Shown piece by piece: positions 57,000 to 64,000 of a stretch of DNA of 64,000 nucleotides (position 1 is the first letter of the stretch; each line of letters opens with the position of its first letter). Where the stretch lies: NCBI GenBank assembly GCA_964030475.1, contig CAXIPT010000012.1:1498318-1562317 (forward strand), given 5' to 3'. The DNA is from Tethya wilhelma (lineage: Eukaryota > Porifera > Demospongiae > Tethyida > Tethyidae). A model generated the notes under the pieces. It had not been told where the DNA came from. It ran no database searches and saw only the letters and a program-made list of their open reading frames with translations. The translations under genes and the position numbers were made by a program.

Positions 57000-57695
57000 T
57001 TATTTTTTGAATAATTGTTTACAATTTCAGTGAAATTTAGTCTTTATCCTGAGCAGAGAACTTGCCTACAGCCCGGGGCCTAGATAGCTCTGTACATGCC
57101 TTTAGACCGCTGAAACTCTGAACCCCCAGGTTGAACATGATTTTATGTCCATTATATTTGTGTCTTGTTAGCTAAAGATAACTTCCCTACTGAACACAGA
57201 GAACAACAGGATAGGACAGAACTTGGGCCACTGAATGCTGCAAATAACGCGCACTTGATTATGGAAAGGGTCGTTATGCCAGCTAGCTAATGAATAATGC
57301 ATAATTTAGAAATTAATGGTCGCCATATGGAGAAGGCACTTTTCGCCTTGTATCTAGCAACTCAAATGAGAGACACAAAAAACCGATGGCAAAAGCGACT
57401 GTCCCCAAAGAAACCAAGTTTGTTCGTTCAAGAATCAGCTTCTAAAAGTGAATAGTCTCTGGGAAAGTTGAGCCAAGATAGAAGAATAAGAAGATGGAGA
57501 AATTTGGAGGTTTTACATATTTTAGTTTGGTACTTTAGTGATGGTTTTAGGCCATGTTTTAGTGCTCGTTAGAAAGAGAAAGAGCTAAGTAGTAGCTTGA
57601 AAAGCCTTTTAGTGCCAAGTGCTCAGTTTTTGCAGAGTTATTCGCATGAATATTTGTATTGCGCCAATGGGCCATCCGTGCCATTCCTATGTACT
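57000..57695. mobile_element. D unit, copy 3
   Basis: Same order of landmarks as copy 2; lacks the final CCCAGTA palindrome. Confidence 0.8.
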
Positions 57696-58702
57696 ATGTA
57701 AAAGTGTATAATTAGATATTTTTATTCAACTTTCTGTTTACTCTCTCACTATGGAGATCTATCATTTTCCAAAAAAAAGAGAAACTTAGTGTCATTTTAC
57801 AAGTAATATGTTTGAATTTTCCTAACCATTTGAATGCCTGTTCGGCACATTCTGTTTACACCAGGGACAGCTGAAAATCTGGCTGGGTGAGGATGATACT
57901 AGCAACTTAGGATTCTGTGGTGGCATGCATGTCACTTCAGAATATTTTTCACAGTGCCATGTTTAGATCACACATTGGCCTTGTAACCTTCTCTAGACCA
58001 TCTAAAGAACAATATATCCTATTTAGCCTTAATTGTATCCTAGGTTACAGCCAGGGAATAAAAGTGATATTTTCCTGTTTGTGGTTTGATATTTCCCTGC
58101 TCACAAGAAAAAAACATAATTTACTACTGGAATATTTGCATATGCAGTAGTATGGCGCATGCAACAAATTTTACCTTGGTAACCATTTTTGGGTTGGTTT
58201 ATAGCTGTTTCTTTGTGTAGCAAATTAAGAAACATTACAGTGCTGCAGACTGCTTTACTCATGCAGTGCTAAGCTTTGTTTCTTTGACTAGCGCTAGTTT
58301 ATTTGGCACCACCCAGGAAACTCCTCCCAACAACTAGTGCCTTGTGCAATGGCTGCGTTAGCAGAAGAGAAATTTTAGTGCTTTCTGGAAAAGTAAAAGC
58401 AAGTTTGTGTTTTCTGATACATGATTGAAGCTTTCTGATACAAGATTGAAGTTTTTCTGAAACATTTTGCTTTTCCAATACAAAATTTGTACTTTCTGGA
58501 CGATTTTTAGCAAAAGTCAAGCTGTCATTGGTAATTCTATTGACCCTTACTTATTTTGAGACGATGCTGGAGTCAGAAAAGAAACCCGTTACAAGCTTGC
58601 AAGAGAAGACAAGGCAGGTTTTTTGTTCTAAATGAAAAAATAACTGTTGCTGGGTATTTTTGTTACGAGCTCAAACAACCAATCAGAACGGATATATAAT
58701 AC
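57696..58702. other. AT-rich stretch without a recognised gene
   Basis: Only short open frames. Near 58400-58500 a TTTCTGATAC-A-GATTGAAG word repeats twice. Confidence 0.45.
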
Positions 58703-58760
58703 CTATACCATAGTAGTACGGGAATTATGGTTACCATAATTCCCTACTACTATGGTATAA
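58703..58760. repeat. Short near-perfect hairpin
   Basis: CTATACCATAGTAGTACGGG and AATTATGG pair with CCATAATTCCCTACTACTAT and GGTATA with two mismatches and a 3-base loop. Confidence 0.85.
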
Positions 58761-58790
58761 CTATAACGTAACCTGCCACACATTCAATTA

Positions 58791-59444
58791 TACTCAGTGT
58801 AGTTAAGGATGCCTCAAATTTTAAGGAAGTTAAGGACATAATGAAAGGTTTACCCCTTTGTGTTTTAACTATACTTGGTGACTGAAGGACCAAACTTAAG
58901 AACCACCTTATTTCCATTGTACTGGATATAAATTGTGAAAATGAAAATGAAATAACACTTTTGGGCGTGGCTACAGACAAAAATACATACTTTTGTGAAT
59001 GCAGAGCAGAATGTTTATTTGAAGAGGCATTTTTTCCCTTATCTAGTACATCTTAACCACAAAATATTAAATCTGCCCGGAAAATGGGGTACCCATCATT
59101 ACGAGAAATAATCAACACGCATATATAATTAGGTGTGCAATATTTAGAAATAGGCCTATTTCTCTCTGTTTTTATACCTAATAAAGTTTTCAAGACCAAG
59201 TTTCCAAGCAGATTCTAAATCTTGAAGATAAATACAATATTCTGACAAAATATGACATAAATATCCAGCTCTGCATCTTTGCATTAAGGTTTTACAAACA
59301 GGACATCATCCTGTCCCACCCCTGCGGGTCACATGACATTCACACAAGAAAATATTTTCTATCATTAGTCAAACAATCAATGGATGTAAGGTTTTGGTGA
59401 TTAGGCTATTTTAAAAGTTGAGGCAGCCTTAACTACACTGAGTA
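58791..59444. mobile_element. MITE with TACTCAGTGTAGTTAAGG ends
   Basis: Left TACTCAGTGTAGTTAAGG then ATGCCTCAAATTTTAA; right TTTTAAAAGTTGAGGCAGCC then TTAACTACACTGAGTA. About 35 bases of terminal repeat. Contains TGGGCGTGGC. A single end of the same type is at 26952. Confidence 0.8.
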
Positions 59445-59679
59445 ATATTCATTAAAGTTGACAAGCAATTATGAGTATAAGTCAAGAGCCTGAGACACAG
59501 GAAATAATAGGCCAAAGTCAAATTAATTTATCTGTTAGTGCTACTTAAAGTTTACATACGTGCATAGTATACTTGTTGTATTCTATTATCATGTATATAC
59601 AGTACGCACATGCAATGACACTACTAGAGTCATATTGTATACAAAATTTTAGCCATTAAATTTTATTTATTTATGTACA

Positions 59680-60731
59680 AGCATGTATACCTTCTTCACA
59701 TCCTCTCATTTGACATTTGTGATGAATCCAAGGATTTGTTCTTTCATTAATGGTTTCAAAAACTAAACCACAAAGAAACTCAATATCTTTTCTTTGAGAA
59801 GGTGACTGTTCTGTGTTGAAATTCACACAATGAAGCTTCTTCCTACTAGCAAAAAATTTCACCAGTGTGTACAAAAACCAGGCATCTTCAGTGCGTTTCT
59901 CTGTGAGTTTCGAAGGATGGTAATGGTCAGTAACACTACGTCCAAATTTCTTTAGACTGTCTAGTCTATCTTGATCTCTTTCTCTGAAATTTTTATTGTG
60001 CTCTAGATTCAAATGATGAAGCACTAATGGAGATATTGTTAGTGAGTAGAGCTATTCAAAAACAGTTTGTGAAATGAGTTGGAAGTATTGCTTTCCTTCG
60101 AGATAGTAGTAATGACCTTCCTGATAGTAACTTAGGTGATATTTCTTGTTACATGCAGTACTCCTGCATTCACCACTGAATAGTGCTGCTATATGTGTGC
60201 CTTCAGTAGTGTATACCAATGGAAATGATGGCCTGCTTCTTATGATAAGAGGAGTTCCACAGCATTAATCAACAGGTGGAAGTAGTACTTTACTCTTAAG
60301 AGCTGTTTTGTCTGGATATGTACAAAGGAGAGTGTTAACTCTCTGCAGCAGAAAAAGAAAGTGTTCCAGCAAATGATGTCTGTACGATTTGGGATATTTG
60401 CATTGACTGTTCTGCTGATTGGTCAAACTTTCTTGTGAGCATTGCAATAGGACCTGGAGTGGCCATCATTGAAGTTCCTTGTTGCCGATTTACTTCCGGG
60501 TGAAATGGAATGTGAATAGTAGGCGATTTGTCTTCTCCATTGTTTATAACATCTGAAATAATACTGGATATTAAGTCCCAATGCTTTAGTGTTCTTGGAG
60601 GAATAGGTTGTGCATAGCTCAGCACTCCAAGTTGCTGAAATACCACTAACTGCAACTCGTTTTGATACTCCATGTGATAATTTTTGTTGCCTTTTTCTCT
60701 GCTTTAAAGATAATTCTAATATTTTGGCCAT
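59680..60731 (-). pseudogene. KDZ-transposase-associated cysteine-cluster protein
   Basis: From the start at 60731 the minus strand reads MAKILELSLKQRKRQQ, then in the next frame VVFQQLGVLSYAQPIPPRTL, then (60240-60060) CGTPLII, YTTEGTHIAALFSGECR, NKKYHLSYYQEGHYYYLEGK, YFQLISQTVFE, and finally (60024-59680) FRERDQDRLDSLKKFGRSVT, RTEDAWFLYTLVKFF, NPWIHHKCQMRGCEEGI. The C--C ... C--CN-Y--SYY...YY pattern resembles the CxC5-type cluster and the final H-C--GC-EG the CxC6-type cluster that accompany KDZ transposases (family recollection). The catalytic part was not found. Frameshifts occur between the blocks. Confidence 0.5.
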
Positions 60732-61504
60732 TCTATTACCTAGCTGCTACACAAACTGTCAGCACTGAATTTCTTCTCGTATTCTCTTCTTCTAGCTCTC
60801 CAAAGATGTTGCTAAGGATTACTTCCCGTCTTAAATACCATGCGCATGCACCTGCGCACACGTAACGTTGACAACTATTGCTAAGGCACTATTACTATAA
60901 TTGTGTATACGCATGCAGAAAGTCTATGATGGCGTTTCATGCCTATTCCAGTGCTCTCAACGCAGACACAAAGGCTAGAATACTGAGAGCTCAATCAGTT
61001 TCATTAAACCTTGTGGTGAAAATGTCTTGAATACAATTCAGGCTCACACTGATGCTGTTGGAGCTCCAAAGGAGTATATTTTCTTTCCTCATTTGACAGT
61101 TATTGCATCATTTATGGGTGTAAATACATGCATGCATGTCAATGATGAATAGACCGAACCTGCTATTCTGTGGAATGTATTTGCAGCACGAAAAGGTGAA
61201 AAGAAGACAGCTGCTATGAAACGTTTGCTTAATGCTGTGGAGGTAAGTGCAATTTATTTCATACAAAAAGTAAAGTAAGATTTATATATTTTCATCAATA
61301 AAATAGAGCTGTATGCATAACCCAAGGGTTAGCCTACAAGGCTATATATAAAGTTTCAGTTAAGTCAGTGTGACCATATTATAGATAATAGAGACGTAGT
61401 TTATGGTGTGACTGACCAGCCATGCATATTAACTTTTGTAGTCTTGTGATGCCTGTATGGTGTTTTTTGCTTATAGCTTTGATATAATTTTTCAATGCTT
61501 GTAT

Positions 61505-61630
61505 CCCGGGAAGCCATAGTATTAATACATTTCTTCACGGTGTATAACGTGAAGAAACCTGAGCAAGGGGAAAACCGAGGGCAATATGTATATTTCCCTC
61601 GGTTTTCCCCTTCATATTACCCTGGGAACT
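61505..61630. repeat. Hairpin with GGGGAAAACCGAGGG core
   Basis: GGGGAAAACCGAGGGCAATA pairs with ATTTCCCTCGGTTTTCCCC; the outer arms TCCCGGGAAG and TACCCTGGGAA are imperfect. Confidence 0.75.
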
Positions 61631-61861
61631 GTTCAAGACTCTGAAAAGATACTCCAGCGCTTCAAAGAAACTTTGGAAGACTTTAAGACGACAGTGTTAG
61701 TGTTGCTTTTCCTTGTAGATAATATATTTCTCTATTTCAAGAGTGAATTTTAGCTTATAAACCCGAAGTTGACTAAAACTCTTGCTCAAGTCAAACTGCT
61801 CTCAAACAGCTCAAAAGTGGTAAGAAACTAGCGACAAGTCTAAGCGCTGGGATACAAGCAT

Positions 61862-61997
61862 TTTAGAACATGCCTACTGACGGGCATTATCTGAAATACA
61901 CTCGGTAATATTGGTAAACCTGAGGGCGAAGCCCGAGGGTTTACTTAGTATTACCTCATGTATTTCCGATAACGCCCTAGTAGGCATGTTCTAACAT
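61862..61997. repeat. Hairpin with TAGAACATGCCTACT arms
   Basis: TTAGAACATGCCTACT pairs with AGTAGGCATGTTCTAA; the inner AAACCTGAGGGC and GCCCGAGGGTTT form a second stem. Confidence 0.8.
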
Positions 61998-62461
61998 ATA
62001 CATACCAATTAAACTGTACTATCATATGCATGTCTTCAAATCATGATCATGAGCATTGTGCTTGAAACAATTAATGCAGGCTGTTGAGATAGAAAAAGTT
62101 CACAAATGGAAAGCAAAAAAAGATGCAAAAGACTGTAGAAAGAAGGATGATTACAGCGAACCACCACAGCTTGTTGTTTAGCAGTTTTCAATGGAAGCAC
62201 TTCATCATACAATGTTAAACAATAATTCACAAGTGTTGTCCATGTATGATGAGATGTCTGTCATGTATGGCCAGCTAGATGCTTACAAGCATTCTGGATC
62301 ACGGTTGAATCGGTCAACATTACTTGATCTCTACAATGGAGGATCTTGTTCGAGAAACTTCAAGAATAGGGAACAGGCCACTGTTAAAATGCCACATACA
62401 GCTTTTAACATGTGTGGTTTCATCCAATCAGCATTTATCATCAACATACTTGATGGTTACT

Positions 62462-62480
62462 CAGGTGCATTAAGGACTGC
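62462..62480. repeat. Single G-element end
   Basis: CAGGTGCATTAAGGACTG identical to the ends of the MITE at 44002-44806. Confidence 0.75.
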
Positions 62481-62569
62481 ATGGGTCAGGTAACAAATAT
62501 AGAAATATTGTACATATATACACTGACTTTGGGACAACATAAATTCAAGTACTGACACTTGCAAATCCC

Positions 62570-63636
62570 TTGTCATGCATGATCTATACGCGCTCGCCAC
62601 TTGCATCACGTGCTCAATTCAATTCAGTATTATTCTGCAGAATTGAAGCTTATTCTGAGGATCTCAGGTGGAGGGCAGTATGGTTATACCTACATATGAA
62701 TGTAAGAGCTGAAGACATAGCAAAATTGCTGTACATGTCCGAAAGGTCAGTCTACAGATATGTTGACAGATTTCATTCCACTGGACGGGTCACAAAAGAG
62801 CTCCAGACGAATAGACCTCGGCGTACACTGTCTAGCCAAGAAGAGTGGCTTGTTGTAGATCTCGTTCTTTCAACTCCAGGAATATATCTGAGAGACATTC
62901 AGCAAGAAATTCAGATAGCTACAGGACGTACAGTACACATCAGCACAATATGTAGGAGTCTGAAGCGGCTTGGCATGACACGACAAAAAATTCAATACAT
63001 TGCCCTTCAGAGATGTGACACACTAGTGGCTGACTATATTGCTAATGTTATGTCTGTTTATGACGCATCCCTGTTCCTCTGGAAGACGAAACAGGGTGTG
63101 ATCAACGAAATAGCATCCGGAAGTATGGATATGGCATTAGAGGGTACACACCCCAATCACACTCCCTTAAGCATAGAGGCACAAGATACTCAGCCATTAG
63201 CATAATGTCAGATGCAGGAATTGAGGATGTCTTCATAACAAAAGGAACAGTCAATGGCGATGTGTTTTTTGAGCAACTTGTACCAATTCTACAACCGTTC
63301 AATGGAACAAACCCACATAGTGTGGTGGTATTGGACAATGCATCAATTCATTATAATGACGGTGCTATACTGTCCACAGGAGCCCTTATTAAGTTTTTAC
63401 CACCCTATTCCCCAGATATGAATCCCATTGAGTTTGTATTTGCGGAAATGAAGCAATATCTGAGAAGCAACAATCTTCTTTTTCACACAACTTTATCATA
63501 TTGTACATGGCATTTAATTCAATCACTGGAGAGAACTGTAAGGCATACATACAATTTTGTGGGTACATTTTCAATGAAATGCTTGACAATGTTTTTTGTT
63601 CTTAAATTTTGTTTTTATGTGTGTTTATTTAACTAA
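62570..63636 (+). pseudogene. Tc1/mariner-IS630 type DDE transposase, one frameshift
   Basis: First frame: an N-terminal helix-turn-helix region (about 30-100: YSEDLRWRAVWLYLHMNVRA, IAKLLYMSERSVYRYVDRF, TNRPRRTLSSQEEWLVVDLV) and a second HTH with TGRTVHISTICRSLKRLG. The catalytic domain begins at DASLFLW; one T appears lost near 63080 (W-(I)-DETG), and the third frame goes on with DETGCDQRNS, KYGYGIRGYTPQ, VLDNASIHY (second Asp) and LPPYSPDMNPIE (Glu). Asp to Glu distance is 32 residues, three fewer than the DD34E spacing I expect, so an in-frame deletion is likely. C-terminus degraded to 63636. No terminal repeats found. Full length would be about 350 aa. Confidence 0.85.
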
Positions 63637-64000
63637 TTGGCTTCATCTTCTTTAGTTGTTCAAGGATAGGTGCCTTTTGTTCAGCAAATTCAGATTCACT
63701 TATTGCTCCACACTCAAACAAGGAGTGCAACTCCCTCACTTGCTGAAGGTAAGTACCTCTCAGTGTGGCTAACTTTGCAGGAGATACGCCAGCTATAGAT
63801 GATGTTGATACTGTTGCCATAGGAGCAGGACTTTGTTGAGATTGGCAGCAAGAAGAGTGTTGTTGAGCCATTGCCTTAGCCATTTGACTGACAGCATTAG
63901 TGAGCCCTGCCATTGGAGTTGTTCGTTTCTCATTGTGACCATTAAACACACCCAAATTGGGTGGTGGATCATCAAGTGACCTGCATGAATAATCAAATTG
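63629..64000 (-). CDS. C-terminal part of a gene with a SHOCT-like tail, partial
   Basis: The frame enters from the right edge and stops at 63629. It is Gln/Ser/Ala/Met-rich (AKAMAQQHSS, QSQQSPAPMATVSTSS), then SPAKLATLRGTYLQQVRELH and SLFECGAISESEFAEQKAPI with LEQLKK. The last 35 residues fit the SHOCT pattern (L--L---G-I---EF---K--LL), a short C-terminal oligomerisation-like motif known mainly from bacteria. It overlaps the end of the Tc1-type frame by a few bases in convergent orientation. Host or transposon gene not decided. Confidence 0.5.
   Translation of the reverse strand, partial: QFDYSCRSLDDPPPNLGVFNGHNEKRTTPMAGLTNAVSQMAKAMAQQHSSCCQSQQSPAPMATVSTSSIAGVSPAKLATLRGTYLQQVRELHSLFECGAISESEFAEQKAPILEQLKKMKPIS

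Larger units (their letters stand above)
61241..62078 (+). other. Intron of the DUF3987-like pseudogene
   Basis: GTAAGTG at 61241, ...AATGCAG at 62078. AT-rich, with the two hairpins 61505-61630 and 61862-61997 inside. Confidence 0.5.
60928..62475 (+). pseudogene. DUF3987-like (P-loop) protein, two exons, broken
   Basis: Exon 1 (60928-61240): HTDAVGAPKEYIFFPHLTVI, TEPAILWNVFAARKGEKKTA and AMKRLLNAVE before GTAAGT. Exon 2 (about 62079-62475): VEIEKVHKWKAKKDAKDCRK, SMEALHHTMLNNNSQVLSMY, DEMSVMYGQLDAYKHSGS, LYNGGSCSRNFKN, TAFNMCGFIQSAFI. The G-KKT element and the DE followed by Y/H-rich residues fit the DUF3987 P-loop region, with Walker A-like ARKGEKKTA and Walker B-like MYDEMS. Several stops and frameshifts. 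The intron holds two hairpins. A G-element end lies at its 3' limit and a Tc1-type transposase follows. Confidence 0.5.

Overview
This is eukaryotic, AT-rich, intron-containing DNA that looks like a transposon graveyard. The mix of families (Helentron with OTU and endonuclease domains, Crypton tyrosine recombinase, DUF6589 transposase with a RecQ-type helicase, KDZ-associated cysteine clusters, BEL/Pao, Ty3/Gypsy and LINE relics) and the recurrent GTGGGCGTGG/CACGCCCAC motif inside MITEs remind me of marine sponge (demosponge) scaffolds. That is an inference from remembered families, not a search. I see no convincing intact host housekeeping gene.

Layout. 0-6.7 kb: helicase-side end of a DUF6589/RecQ element (TIR at 1329, RecQ fragment to 2637) followed by nested MITEs, including a TTAA-flanked element (4145-5806) that holds a complete 625-bp element with a perfect 9-bp target duplication. 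6.7-8.6 kb: Crypton (DUF3504) recombinase with one frameshift, behind a hairpin and a duplicated CCAAT segment. 8.7-12.6 kb: a 60-base gap, MITEs and the C-terminal half of a decayed hAT-like/RNase H-like gene on the minus strand, split by a 1,084-bp element with its own 9-bp target duplication; that element carries a Gypsy pol tail plus LTR. 12.6-19.4 kb: a nearly intact Helentron (zinc motif, DUF6570-like, OTU, HUH Rep, Pif1 helicase, endonuclease) with a few frameshifts and a 16-bp-stem 3' hairpin. 19.8-21.8 kb: an RPA1-like gene on the minus strand, a 160-bp tandem repeat at its promoter, and a relic of a second Helentron N-terminus pointing the other way. 22.6-23.1 kb: N-terminal remnant of the hAT-like gene. 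23.3-36.4 kb: a beta-barrel C-terminal module, then the transposase (+) and RecQ helicase (-) of a DUF6589/RecQ element in convergent orientation, with TIRs at 24419 and 33740, and a degraded gene of an unnamed family ending in the same beta-barrel module.

36.4-58 kb: almost wholly nested non-autonomous elements: six copies of a palindromic MITE (called C here), several D units, TTAA elements, large inverted repeats, LINE and BEL/Pao fragments, and a Helitron N-terminal fragment. 58-64 kb: MITEs, a KDZ-associated cysteine-cluster pseudogene (-), a DUF3987-like pseudogene (+), a Tc1/mariner-IS630 transposase with one frameshift, and the C-terminus of a SHOCT-like gene that runs off the right edge.

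The genes do not form one pathway. Three sets look like working units of mobile elements: transposase plus RecQ helicase; Rep/helicase/endonuclease with possibly an RPA-like single-strand binder; and the stand-alone recombinases. Two single N characters at 26868 and 28899 bracket a 101-bp exact duplication, so the segment between them is probably an assembly insertion.
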